64,000 nt of DNA. Origin: Owenia fusiformis (taxonomy: Eukaryota; Annelida; Polychaeta; Sabellida; Oweniidae). A program made the translations under genes and the position numbers. A model generated the notes under the pieces. The model was not told the DNA's origin and made no database searches. It was given only the letters and a program-made list of their open reading frames with translations. The DNA lies in contig CAIIXF020000005.1 of assembly GCA_903813345.2 (NCBI GenBank), positions 27,221,375 through 27,285,374 of the forward strand, in the 5' to 3' direction. Shown here piece by piece: positions 1-12,300 of this stretch. Within the stretch, counting starts at the first letter, position 1; the number at the start of each line of letters is the position of its first letter.

Positions 1-93
1 GTGCATAATTGGGTGCTTAGGAGACTAAAAATATTACAAGAACACAAATGTGTACAAAATGTCCCCACCTATTGGTGATCCCGTCAAATGGTT

Positions 94-660
94 ATCCTAA
101 AAATTTATCCCATTCCCGGACTATGGTCCTGTGAACATCTCAATCTTTTGCCTGTGCGCTTACAACATGGGAGAATTTTTTACTCATCTTACACTTCAGA
201 TACCTACTTCAATAGATTCCTTGGTAATTTAGCATTCTTTTCGTGTAGTTGAATCCACAATTGACTGGGTTTATCGGCAGAACGAAGACATTTTCGTTTT
301 TGATCGCAATATTTGCGTGTAACATTTAACTTATTTCAACCGTCAAATTCCTCCATATTGGTACTTCCGGGCTACATCCGGGACAGCCAAACGGGGGATT
401 CCCCTTTTAAATCCAACCACCATTTTGAAAAGTGATGGAATCTCTCTCGATGAAAAAGAGAAAATGTTCCCGTTCTGCCGATATACCCAGACAATCGGCG
501 GTTCCAATATATTAGAAGTTACATCTTGAGTTCTATAATGCATTGAGGTAGGTATCTTAAGTGTAAGGGGCGTAGATAATTCTCCCAAGTAGTAATCGTA
601 CAGGCAAATGAATGCGCTCAGTGCAGGACTATAGTCCGGGAACGGGATAACTAAAAATGA
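94..660. repeat. Foldback (inverted-repeat) element, ~570 bp
   Basis: The two ends are imperfect reverse complements. The stretch around 94-133, containing CCCGGACTATGGTCCTG, pairs with 623-660, containing CAGGACTATAGTCCGGG. A second paired block, 268-310 against 435-500, shares TATCGGCAGAACG. The whole element can fold into a long stem with a loop near 330-430. This is the shape of a MITE or foldback transposon. The minus-strand reading frame inside it is a by-product of the repeat. No transposase is visible. Confidence 0.7.
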
Positions 661-668
661 GTAGAGAA

Positions 669-1590
669 GACTTTACCGACACAATTTGAGGACGGAAAAT
701 CAAAAATGGCCACCTTAAAATTTACCCAGAATGCCAAAGAATTAGTAAGAACCACCACCACCACCATACTAAGAACCACCCCTGAAAATTTGAAATTGAT
801 CCGTCAAACAGTTAACCAGAAAACATGTAAACAAGACTTTACAGACAAGATTTGAGGACAGAAAATCCAAAATGGCTGCCTTGACATTTATCCAGAATGC
901 CAAAAAATGAATCTGTTCTAGATTTTCATACTAAGAATCATCCCTGAAAATTTGAAATTGATCTACCAAACGGTTCACCTGGAAATGCGTAGACAAGACT
1001 TTACAAACAAGATTTTAGGACAGAAAATCCAAAATGGCTGCCTTGACATTTACCCAGAATGCCCAAAAACTAATCAGATCTAGATTTTCACACTAAGAAT
1101 CATCCCTGAAAATTTGAAATTGATCTACCTAACGGTTCACCTGAAAACGTGAAGACAAGACTTTACAGACAAGATTTTAGGACGGAAAAATCCAAAATGG
1201 CCGACAATAAAAAAGTGATTATGAGTTTTTGCTGAATTCTTTTCACAAAATTATCACAAATAACTACTGTTAACAATAACATAGGCTTTAACAACAAAGT
1301 ACACCTGAAATTATTTATAAAGCTACTAAATAGTTAAAGTATGAAAACTGAAAAACACCATTCAATATGATACAAAGTATTATCGTGCGCTAACTTTTCT
1401 TAAAACATTCAAAATGGCTGAAATGACTGAGCTAATAGATCCAAAACCTAATCAGATCTAGAATGAAGTGGGCTGAACAATATATTAAAGTTTTAAAAGC
1501 AACTGTGAAGCCGTTTTTCTTAAAGTTTGCAAACAAGGATTTTAGCATTTGAGTTCAAAATGGCCGACAGGAAGTAGGTATCGAGTTAAT
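669..1590. repeat. Decayed tandem array, ~162-166 bp unit
   Basis: Units begin with GACTTTAC at 669, 835, 997 and 1159, giving periods of 166, 162 and 162 bp. Each carries the same landmarks: GGACAGAAAATCCAAAATGG, a CCCAGAATGCC block, AATCAGATCTAG and CCTGAAAATTTGAAATTGAT. More diverged pieces (CAAAATGGC, AATCAGATCTAG, AACAAGGATTTTAG) continue to about 1590. The array has about 3.3 clear copies followed by degraded ones and does not encode a protein. Confidence 0.75.
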
Positions 1591-1971
1591 TTTTTTTCAT
1601 CCACATCTGTATCACCCTTGGTATATGCAGCTAACGAAAATTGACCGGTACGGGTCAAAAGCTGGACCGGTACGGGTTAACGGTTTTATTTGAATTTAAA
1701 ACAGCCATAACTTGCTCAATATTGACTTCCTCGTGTCTAATTTGAAATATATGATGCCTCTCGATGCTTTTAAGTACCCCAATTTTTTACAGATTTTTAA
1801 ACGGACCAAAACTCTCTAAATGCGCATTTATGCTCTTTTCTCTTGAGAACTACTGTCTCATTTTCACGATAACTTTTATTTAGTACTTCTAACATATAAG
1901 ATCTATTTTTCCCCATCAAGGTATGATGTAAATGACATGCTATTTACATCTTGTGAGTTTCAATGACGCGC

Positions 1972-2178
1972 GTTTGATTTTATAAAAAATGCCAAACTTT
2001 GTGACAAAGAATTTCATCCTGCTTGCAGCGAGAAGACGGACCGGTTCGGGGCAATAGCATGAACATAATTTAGGAATCTTTATACATGTGTGCTATTGCT
2101 CCGAACCAGTCCGTCTTCTCGCTGCAAGCAGGAGTAAATTCTTTGTCACAAAGTTTGGCATTTTTTATAAAATCAAAC
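1972..2178. repeat. Near-perfect hairpin, ~89-bp arms
   Basis: The left arm (1972-2060) contains AAACTTTGTGACAAAGAATT and GCGAGAAGACGGACCGG. The right arm (2090-2178) is its reverse complement with a few mismatches. A loop of about 30 bp separates them. This is a short palindromic element, probably a MITE remnant. No coding content. Confidence 0.8.
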
Positions 2179-3164
2179 TAAAAGATTCCTAAATTCAAAT
2201 TCAAGCATAAAATCACCTGACCAAATGTATCATTTTTTAACCCTTTTGGACTTTGTCCAATAAGGAGATTTACAAAAGAGCCTGATAAAAGAACAGCTTA
2301 CAGCTTACCGATCATATCTGAAAAATATGCATGACACACGTTATGCATACCTTCTTCAAACAAGGACTTTACTACCACATACGAATGGCTACAAACAAGG
2401 ACTTTACTACCACATATCTCTGTATCTCCTTGATGTTATTATAAAATATCTCCTCAATCATCATAGAAACGGGTCTTTATATCAAAATATTTATCTACAA
2501 ATTAAGTCACGTTTCTAGTTCTTTGTATAAATATCAAACTGCTTAAAACCAGTTTTCACAAGGTTTTACTGAAACTAGAAAATGGCAATTCCAGTGAGTA
2601 GCAAATCCCTATGAACAAATTACTCATGAATTGTAAATATATCTATATACCAATATAATCAATTTACAATCTTTGGCTAAAACCCTCCATTTAAACATAA
2701 AAAGGCATACAGCTGTCAAAATTTAAGAATTCCCACCAAATCAAAGTTTAGGAGGTAATTTTGAATTTCCAGGGACACAAATCAATAAGAAGATGCAATA
2801 AGTCTGATTTGATTTAGTACAGCCATTTGAATTCCCACATAAGGTGGCCATTTGGAAAAGGTATACTTCATTTTGGAAATGATTCTTTATCACTTTAAGA
2901 AAAAATGAGATTTTCAGAAAAATTCTACATCTTAACTATTTTAGATTTTCACATATCAGAAAAATAATACAATATTTGCAATCTACTCTGAAATGCCATT
3001 TAAGAATAATAAAGCCATTTTTCCAACAGACCTCTGAGTTAATAGAGATGAAAAACTTAGATTTTCTTGGAAAATTCACAGCAAATTCAAAGTAGAGATC
3101 ATCTCCAAAAAAGATATTTCATGTAAAAGTATTTACTAAATAACCTTTTCAAGAGAATATGAAG

Positions 3165-3304
3165 AAAATCCATCTACTCGTAGTTGCTTTAAATTTCCAG
3201 GTGGATAGACAGATAGACTGACTAATGGACGGCCAAAATCCATCTACTCGTAGTTGCTTTAAATTTCCAGGTGGATAGACAGATAGACTGACTAATGGAC
3301 GGCC
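3165..3304. repeat. Perfect 70-bp tandem duplication
   Basis: Two adjacent copies (3165-3234 and 3235-3304) are identical base for base, each starting AAAATCCATCTACTCG and ending ACTAATGGACGGCC. Identity in neutral DNA points to a recent duplication or to an assembly artefact. Confidence 0.9.
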
Positions 3305-4089
3305 GGACGGACAGACAGAGAGCTTCACTTTAACCCAATCAAGCTTTGTCTATTGGGATAAGAATTTGTTTTATCTACCTTTGCGAGGTCTGTGAATTTG
3401 CTTCAATGTTTCAATGTGTTGAAAGTCAGCTCAAAGTCACCTAGAACTTTTGATGATTTTATTACTTTTACTGAAACGAAAATGTTTGGTTCAAGGATAT
3501 AATTCATGTATATAGTATGACCTTGGAATGTTTAAAAATAGTAAATTTTTTCATAAATCTAAAATGTTTGTAACATTTATAGATCATCAAATGCAATAGG
3601 GAGGTTAAGTTAACACATTTGATGGAACTTGTCTTTGAAACATGTCAAATTATGGTCCCTTATGTTCTTTTTTCGCTGACTTATTTGTCTGATTGAGTAT
3701 GAAGGTGTTAGGAAAATAGAGATGGACAGCCATTTGTGGGGGTCATAAAGTTTTCAGCCAATTTTTGAATTTTTAACACAAAATAGATACGGATCCATGT
3801 ACAATATCATGCATAATTAAGTATTGTTTATCTTTAATAGTAGATGAATGACTAAGGTAGGCAGATACAAAAAGTCGAGAGACAATCAAAAATACTTTTG
3901 AGTTGTAATGCAGAGATTAAACCATGGGCTTTCAAGAGAGGGTAACAGGATATGCTTTGAAAACTTCAAAATGAACATTGGCATGCTTCTCTTTTTATCA
4001 TATTTTCAAAGAGTACTAGATAAATATGTCGTAAGTAAAATCTTGAAAGAAATTAATTTTTGAATAAGATTTAAGCATAAAATATGTCT

Positions 4090-4532
4090 TACTGTACTCC
4101 GGGTATTGTTCGCGTGCGATTTAATTTCGCTTTGTTCGCGAATGTAGTAAAATTTGTGTTTTAAATCCCCGGGGATTTGACCCGGGACTTTTGATAAGTT
4201 TCGTTCGGTGTAAAAAGTTCGTCCAGTGTTGTTTGGCGATAATTCAAATAAGGCCTAAAATGTCTAACATTTTGAATTGGCTTATTAGGCCAACGAAGGC
4301 AAGAACTGTTGACAACAATGATATCCTACAAATTTAAGTTGAAAAAGCTATTCAAAAGTACTCAAATAAATGCCCTTAACGTGGGAAATACAAACATGAT
4401 TTGGATTCTGAACAGGCTTAAATTACCGGCGAAATGTCATCAACTCAAATCCGCGAAATTAAATAGCCGCGAAATTGCAATTTTGAAAAATCGCGAAATT
4501 TTATAGCGTCGAAATTTACCCGGAGTACAGTA
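4090..4532. mobile_element. MITE with 16-bp perfect terminal inverted repeats
   Basis: The ends are TACTGTACTCCGGGTA (4090-4105) and TACCCGGAGTACAGTA (4517-4532), exact reverse complements. Both ends carry TA, as expected for a TA target site of Tc1/mariner-type elements. CG-rich subterminal pieces (GCGAAATT, TTCGCG) also repeat in inverted orientation. The internal reading frame has no transposase motif, so it is a non-autonomous element. Confidence 0.75.
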
Positions 4533-4852
4533 TCTCATTTAAAAGTAAACAACAAAAATGAACAAGAAGAAAAACAAGAAGCCTCAAAATGTTCTCCTCA
4601 AGTGTTGCATCGTGGGTAATTATTCAGGAACACATTCCAATAAAGATAAAATTTGTGAGAGAACTCAAACGTTTGTATATCCGAGATTTGTTACAACCCC
4701 AGAGGGACATCACCAGCCATATCAAAATTGCTGCTTTTTCTCGGAGCCAATTACTTTAATTAAATTATTGCATCACTACATTGCTTGGCTTCAAAATGGT
4801 ACTTGATTTGCTGGGATAAACCATAATATTTCTATCAAATTATCATATTCAG

Positions 4853-5040
4853 GCCTGTAGCCAGGGAGGGGGGGGGGGGGTTCGATGGGTTCGAGTGAAC
4901 CACCTCCCCTGGCCAAAATATCTTTCAAAATCATGCAGTTTTTCATCATTCTGGGCACTTTTTAAGTGATTTTGGCCATTTTTAAACCAAAATTGTCACA
5001 AGTGAACCCCCTGGAATATTTCATTTTTGGCAAATCCTAC
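4853..5040 (+). repeat. Dispersed repeat family A, copy 1
   Basis: Begins CAGGCCTGTAGCCAGG, passes through a G13 tract (4868-4880) and then GTGAACCACCTCCCCTGGCC, AAATCATGCAGTTTTTCA and AAGTGATTTTGGCC. The same order of blocks occurs in reverse at 20110-20270 and 58670-58860, and partly at 56180-56290. Confidence 0.7.
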
Positions 5041-5244
5041 GGGACTGATATTGATTTCTCGAAGCACTCTTCAAACTTTGCAAATTATTCACTGAATGAA
5101 ACATAAGAATGCGAGGAACTACCTGGGTTATTGACTTTTCCAAGCTATATGCAATTGTCTTGCGAAAATCTCATATGCTACGAAAAGTGGGCCCATTTGA
5201 TATAATATTTCAACAAATCATGATTTTTCAATCATTAGCGCAAT

Positions 5245-5665
5245 AGACTAGATGTGAGTAGAAATAATCTTGATTTTCGTCATTAAAAATGTAAAATTAC
5301 ATCTAGTAATGTGGTTTTGAAGAGAGTTTATCAACTTTCAAAATTTAATTTTCTTTGAAAATGTGACTTCTAGGTCGGGGAGATTCCCCATAGACCCCAT
5401 GTTGTAAAATCACAAAATGTGAATATCTTTTCATGTGTTGGGCAGATAATATTTTTCTTTACTGGACATACTTTAATTTGTATAACTTCAAGTATAAGAT
5501 ACACAGTCAAGGGGAATATGATTTGGTAAACCACTAAAACTGATGAATATTCAAGTTTAAGGGAACTTTGTAATACCCTGCCATGTTATTTCCCCCGAAT
5601 CAGCCACCTGGTGGTAACTACTAGTCTACCACTACACTGGTAACTACGTACCTACTCGCATCTGA
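5245..5665. mobile_element. MITE-like element B, copy 1
   Basis: The left end has CTAGATGTGAGTAG and the right end CTACTCGCATCTGAG, forming short inverted ends. The interior (GTAGAAATAATCTTGATTT, TCCCCATAGACCCCATG, TTTACTGGACATA, CCACCTGGTGGT) recurs in the same orientation at 37639-38067, 32 kb away. The paired ends and second copy support a ~420-bp non-autonomous DNA element. Confidence 0.7.
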
Positions 5666-6229
5666 GTAATTACATTGCGTTCAACAACTAATATTAGGAA
5701 CTGCAAGTTTAACAATTCATGATATAAGATCATTTTCACAAACATATTCCACATGATGACTGGAGATCAAAAGAAATCAACTCCAAAGTAACGCAGCAAG
5801 TTCCATGAATTTAATATGGAAACTTAAACAACCCCACCACTAGTGACACTATTTATGATTACGATTTACTGTCTATACTGTCTTTTCTGCAGTTTGGGAG
5901 AGTTTGTGGCATTATGTCAAAATTCAAGAAAATGTGTCAAATATATTGAATATCCCGTGGAATAAGCCAATGCTAATCAAGCCCAATGTTTTGTCCAATG
6001 CCCATCTACAAACCAGAAGAGTAGCAAATCGCAACACTAGGGAAAGTACAAGAGACTAAACCAGCACTAGAGACATTAAAGCACCTAAAAAAGGACATAA
6101 CCAACCAACCATAATCATAATATATTTATTGCCTGGATTTCCAGTACAGAAAAAAAATGTATAGGTTTACTTTAGTCTAAGGCTTCCATTATATTGCAGC
6201 CTTACGCCATGCATAAATCCCTGTGTGTT

Positions 6230-7130
6230 TTATTCTGCTTCATAAGAGGCATGTCGTGATCATAAAATTTGAGATCAACCAGACGCCATTTTTTCACTTC
6301 ACAATTTGAATTGCGAGTTTTGGTCTTATTATCTCACAAAAAGTTTCAAAACACACAGGAAGTGATCAGTGTAAGTTCAAGTCTTAGACTATATCCTCTT
6401 ACCTTCTTCTAAGGCCACTGTATCATGGCCTTCCTGGAAAGATAATTTCCTGCATGAACAATTGGTCATGTCGTAATCATAAAATTTGAAATCATATGTC
6501 CGCCATTTTTCCACATCACAATTTGAATTGCGAGTTTTGGTCTTATTACCTCACCAAAAATTCCAAAACACACATGCAGTGATCAGTGTATTAGTTTACA
6601 TCTTCTGGATCGCTAACTTAGAATTTATAGCCAGTTACTAATGTCAGACGTTAATGACATTTCGTCCAGTTTTCGAATATCGCCATTTTTCTTGGAGCCA
6701 TTTTGTTTTAATTTTAGACAAAATCATATCATATCTCATCAAGGAGTTGAGTCGGTTCTGATTTAATTGATGATTTATTTATCTGGCGATTTTTAAAATA
6801 TTCAATAAATTTATGACACCACAGCCAGCTTTTTTCAAATAAAGTTCACAGTATTCCAGATGAAATCCCCTCTAGCCAAGTATTGGCAACAGACTCGAGT
6901 AAATATCCTCAAGTCTGAATTTTTTTTTGAAATTTGGATATTCAGTCTATAGGATATAGACTAGTTCAAGTCTTTTAGATCGCTACTTTGAATTTACAGC
7001 CAGCTATAATGTCAGACATTAACGACATGTTCGTCCAGTTTTGTCGTTGTCATTGATCATCCGCCATTTTTCTTGGAGCCGTTGATTTAATTTTAGACGA
7101 AAGCTTGCAATATCTCACAAAGGATAGTAT
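6230..7130. repeat. Decayed segmental tandem duplication
   Basis: Block 1 (about 6240-6400) recurs at about 6463-6600, sharing CACAATTTGAATTGCGAGTT and AGTGATCAGTGTA. Block 2 (about 6600-6760) recurs at 6965-7130, sharing TAATGTCAGACRTTAAYGAC and CGCCATTTTTCTTGGAGCC. The copies have diverged by substitutions and small indels. No coding signal. Confidence 0.65.
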
Positions 7131-7563
7131 TTGTTTACATTCTATTTGATGGAATATTCTCATTACGATTTTTAAAATAACACATAAATTTATTTTTACT
7201 TCGAATGAGCGTTTTCACTAGTGCACGGTAGTCCACATGCTAGGTCTTCTAGCCAAGTAATATGGCTAGGGACTCAATAAATATATGTGACCTAGTCCAA
7301 CAACATTAGACCTAGCCTGGGCCTCGTTTCTTTTCTGACATGTCTTATGGCCCCAAGAAAATTCCTAATAATAAAGAACGCCGTTATTGAGTTTAACGAC
7401 GTTGAACTATAGGTGATCAGGGATAATTTACAGTGAATCATCAGTGAATGTTTTTCCATAGGGTAGTATTACACTGTGCATGATTTATTGTTTTTGACAG
7501 ATAACTATACTAAAGTTTGATAGACTTTCATTTTCACTGCCTATGAGTAGATATTTTACTTAC

Positions 7564-7798
7564 CAGAACAAAGTACTGTTGCTCCAAAGACAAGTCCTAA
7601 ATTTGGGGAATTTTTTTGCGAATTTTCATTTAGGTCGATTCTCGAGCTGACCTGGGTATGTTTGGCCTTCGATAATGTTTTTAATGGCCTACAATTACTT
7701 AATAGACCTTCGGAATGTATAGTTTGTTGTTTCCCGAGTGATATCTTGCTGGTAACTTGACGAAAAGTTGTGGAAATTGCAAAGCGCACTTGCGCCAT
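7564..7798 (-). CDS. Candidate first coding exon of a minus-strand gene (weak)
   Basis: The minus-strand reading frame is open from an ATG at 7798 in a strong start context (AAACAAATGGCG) to a consensus donor GTAAGT beginning at 7563. It would give about 78 residues: a basic, Ser/Thr-rich start (MAQVRFAISTTFRQVTSK...) resembling a mitochondrial leader, then a short hydrophobic stretch LGLVFGATVLCSG at the splice site. The frame also stays open upstream to 7945, which could be 5' leader. I do not recognise the family and found no partner exon at lower coordinates. It may be chance. Confidence 0.3.
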
Positions 7799-9296
7799 TT
7801 GTTTAGTTCGAGGGTAATTTGCGAATAATGTGCGGATTATGTCGTTCGCAAAGAAATCTAAACACAGTGGTTGAATGATTTTTTTGCCACGAAAACAATG
7901 GTTTCGTAATTTCCAAAAAATGAATCTCCACACGTCCAATTTCACTTTACTGATCTGCTCATAACTGTACGGAACTAATCAATAAATAGTAAATACAATG
8001 TATATAAACAGAATTCAAAATACAGGGTATTCCGAATTATGGAACGTGTAAGTTAATTCTAAAAAATGCGCATACGTTGCCCGAGCACAGAGTTTAAATC
8101 TAAATTAGTTTTAAACAATAGCAGATAGCTTCATCTTTGAATTTTAAGGCTAGACTAAGGTGTCTTTCAAAACTTACATTCAGAAGAAGCGTAAGTTGTC
8201 ACTCACTATTCTTTTTTGACTGAAATTCCCAACAAAATTTCCCTGATCATCACCCAAATTTTCTGATTTGGAGAGAATGTGTTATGAGAAACTATAAAGT
8301 TCAGTGAAGCAAATTAGAAGGTGGTGTCAAATTACTAGAAGATCGTGCGAAACCTCCTCAAAAAAGCTTTCTTAAAAATACGAACCCACCATTTCCGGCA
8401 ATTATGCGAACCCCCTCCCCTAATTCTAGGTCAAAGTTTTGTAGTCTTTCAGTAATTTATTGTTGAGATTCATAGCTTAATCTTGAGTAAAAAAGATTGA
8501 TATTACAGAAAATGATCTAATTTGATGGGCGAAAATATGCTGTATCAGAGTGAACTTAATATACCTACAGTACTTAAGTATTACTGAATTCCCTCAGCTC
8601 CTACAGCTAACATACTAACAAATGCAGAGATCCTCAGACACGCCATGGTATGAAAGGATTATATATCTTGCCTATTGTGGTATGTGTGCGAGACAAAGCA
8701 GACAATGATTATAAAATACTTAAATACCGTATACCTCTTATAAAGAAAATCCGCTAAATAATCATCGTCGCTTTCCACTGTAGTTTTGAAACACTCTGTA
8801 TTTAGGCTGCGCAAAAACCTGCGCACAGGTCTCATATTGACACACCACAAAAATGGCGGACAAACACTGCTAAAAATTCTTCCCACCAATTAGCCATTTT
8901 ATACCCGATAATGAATGTCTATCAGTATTAGAAATGATGCTATAGCTTCATAAGGTACGTGGTCATATAAATCGAATTTGAATTATGTATTCAGGTATCA
9001 GTTTCTATGCAAACAAACGTAAAATGGTTGTAAAATTTCGTATATTTTTTGTTTTTGTTGTTTCGTCATTTCCACGCTTTCATAACTTCAGTCTTTGCTT
9101 AGGTTCGATTAATTACTATCAACACATTGATTTCATTTTGAGTGCACAAATTGTCTTTGTTGGTTTTATTCCTCAAGTATTGTATATGGGGTGTACTTTG
9201 TTTTGATACTCAGCCGAGTTGCAATGATGATGACATTGTCAATGTCACATGCTCAGATGCTGAATAATCACAACATTACATCATTTCTATTTATAG
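7799..9296. other. Upstream region of the Ski-like gene; possible promoter and 5' UTR
   Basis: No long coding frame. The region at 8760-8890 is relatively CpG-rich. It contains ACAAAAATGGCGGACAA (about 8848), which resembles a YY1-type initiator motif and would encode only a six-residue upstream ORF. A donor-like AAGGTACGT lies near 8953, and an acceptor (TTTATAG) ends at 9296, just before the ATG at 9309. A non-coding first exon spliced to 9297 is plausible but not shown. Confidence 0.3.
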
Positions 9297-9308
9297 ATCC
9301 ACATCATC

Positions 9309-12300
9309 ATGGATTTCAGTGCCCTTGATGTTCTGGCTGCTGCAGCTTCATTGAAAAGCGATAACATCAGAGTCAATTCAGAAAGCGTCGAGGATGTCTT
9401 AGTAAAATCACCACAATATTCAAAGCACTCAGATTCTGCTGTCGATGGTATGGCATGTGATCACGAAATATCTGATACAACCGACCAGATCACTACAGAC
9501 ATCAAAGTAGATGGGGAAGCTGAGAAGAAAATTCAAAATGTAGCTGTTCACAATTCATGCCTGACAAACTTATTACGAACTAACAGTGAAGACCAAAGCG
9601 AATCAATTAGCACCACAGATTCATCTTCAAATAACAACAAACCTAATATATTAATTAAAACTGTAAAGCCATTGAGCACAGTCACAGTGCATGCTGTGAA
9701 TAATGACAAGTCTGCTATAAACAACAAGTCATCTGAGACAGACAGATTGCAGGTGGCCACAAACAATGGTATTAGGAAAGTGACAACAATTGGCTCTACA
9801 AAGCCAAATCAAACTGGTATAACAACTATAGGCTCACAGAATGCCAACCAACAAAAGTCAAAGATAATATATCTAAAAAGTAACAATGCAGGATTGGTGC
9901 AGAATCTCTCTTTGAGCAATATTGGAGCATCAAGGACATATACCATTGATGGCAAAAGGGTAGTTGTTTTAAAAAAGAGTGATTTGTTGAATAGCAATCT
10001 GGATCCATCTCATGTTAAAGTCATTAAAGGGGGTACAACTTCAACAAATGCAATGGCTGCTACATCAATAGCTCCTACAGTGGTACCTCTATCAACATCA
10101 GTGCCATTATCAAAAACACATCCAAAGATATCTAGGATTATAACACTACCAAAGGCATCTGAGGCAAGCCATTTAGGAGTCAACAGAAAGGATGGAATTG
10201 CAGGCATCAAACCCATTGATACAAGGACTAGCATCGTATTACCTCAAAAAAATATTCTATCATCAACAAATGCATCAGTGGTTCATGTTAATTCAACATC
10301 TAAAATAATTGTGAAACCCAATACCACAACAATGAATGTGACTAACCTCCAAGTTCCTACCCCACTCAGTCAAAGACTTAGTACTCATCTGCAAGATTCT
10401 TCAGGTACAACTAATGAACTTCATATGAATAGTTACCATGCAATAAAGACAAATGGCTTAAACATTGGTGCTCAGCCAGTGAATTCTACTCAGCTACAAA
10501 CTATAGACTCAAAGACAGAAAATGTGATTGGTGAGTCATTGAAGTCTACATTTGTTTTGGACACGACATCGTCAAATATGGATGTGCCACAGAAAACGCT
10601 ACAAAATGTTCCTTCATCAAATGAAGACACATCAAAGTCTAAAAATACAGACAAAACAGATATTTATACAAAGTTATCAAAAGTTGACATGGAGCCATCA
10701 AATCTGAATACAAATGGAGATACTTCAAAGTCAGAATATACAGACATATCAAATATAAATACAAAGTTACCAAAAGATGATATAGAACCATCAAATCTTA
10801 ATACTGATTTAACGAATGTGGACATTCAGACACAGAGTGAAACTCTCAATTCTTCAAGGGGAACTTTCACTTTTAATAATAGTCAAAACAATATTGAACA
10901 ATTGTCTATTGAAAGTGTTTCAAAGAACGCCTCAACTAGCAACGTAGAGCTCCTTCCTCAAGCAAATGCAACCTCCGTCTCTACCATTCCCACTGTGTCT
11001 ACAGCTTCAACATCAACAAGTGCCAAAATGACGAAGATCGAAAAATCTGAAATTAAACCAGATATAACATTAAACATCCCAGTGAGTACCAACAGCCAAG
11101 CATTTAGCATACTGACCAATTTTATGAAACCTATTCCAGCAATGATGTCATCTGGTACACCTGGAGAGGTTTTACTGAAGCCTTTACAGACAGGAGTCTC
11201 CTCGACTACTCCAGTTATGCCCAAAAGGCGAGGAAGACCATTGGGTGCAACAGGTAGCAAAAAAGTTACATTAAATAATGGCACATTTGGCCAGTTGCAG
11301 AGTTCAGTTCCTCTTAGTTCCATGCAAGGAAATGTAAATTTAGAGACCTTGAAAACTGCCCTTCAGTCAGGATCACCCAATAACAGAGTGAACGTTAGAG
11401 GCTCAGATACGAATCAAGTACAGTTGAAAGAACCTGAAACTCCACAGTTTAGCCCAGAATTGCCTAACCCCACTGGTTCCAATAACCCAATCCAAATGGG
11501 GAATTTCCTTGTTACTGGAATGAAAAACATTAGTAATCATGAGAATCACACACCAGACATGTTCGTTGATGAAGATCAATCGGAATTGACTGTAGCTGAA
11601 GAGGAAGTGATCACAGAAAAACCAAGTCGGAAATCAGAAGTCGAGGAATTATTGCTACGGCGTCAAAACTCAGAGCTCATAGATACAGGAAACTGGAATG
11701 AACAACTTCAAGATCACAATTATTTTCTTACTAAGCAATCTTATATAACTAAAAAGACATTAGAACAGATTGATGCAAGAACTAGACGAATAGGTGAAGA
11801 AGAACACATTCAATCGAGAACCAAAAGCATGACATTTTTTGGCAGACCAGAAAAGAATAAAAAAGAACGGAATATTACGTATGACATGGAAGACCCAAGA
11901 AATAATCGTGAAGTGATCAAACGTAAAACATCAGACGGTAAAAAGCGTAAATATATTAGGAGGAAACCTCTGAAATCTGAGCTAAGAGCTATAGCAGAGT
12001 TATCTAAGACTATGAAGCAAGAGAATGAGATGGAACTTGAAGAGGATGGGGTATCGTACCCCCCTGTATCTCAGTTTGACTCATCCGTTGATGATGCCAG
12101 CTTTGACAGTTCCAAGGAAGAGGGAGCAATGGACTTCGATTCATCTGGACCCAAAAGCCCATACAGTCCTTCAAAACATCGGTCTCCTAGGCTCAAAAAT
12201 AAAAGCTATGTCAAAATCACTGGAAGCTTTCAGGACAATTTTGTTTATTTCGCTACTACAAAAAAGCGAGAGAGTAAACGTAAACTTGGAAAGGCACCTG

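Noticed and set aside
343-588. 81-residue minus-strand reading frame
   Set aside because: Lies wholly within the foldback element at 94-660; no family motif.
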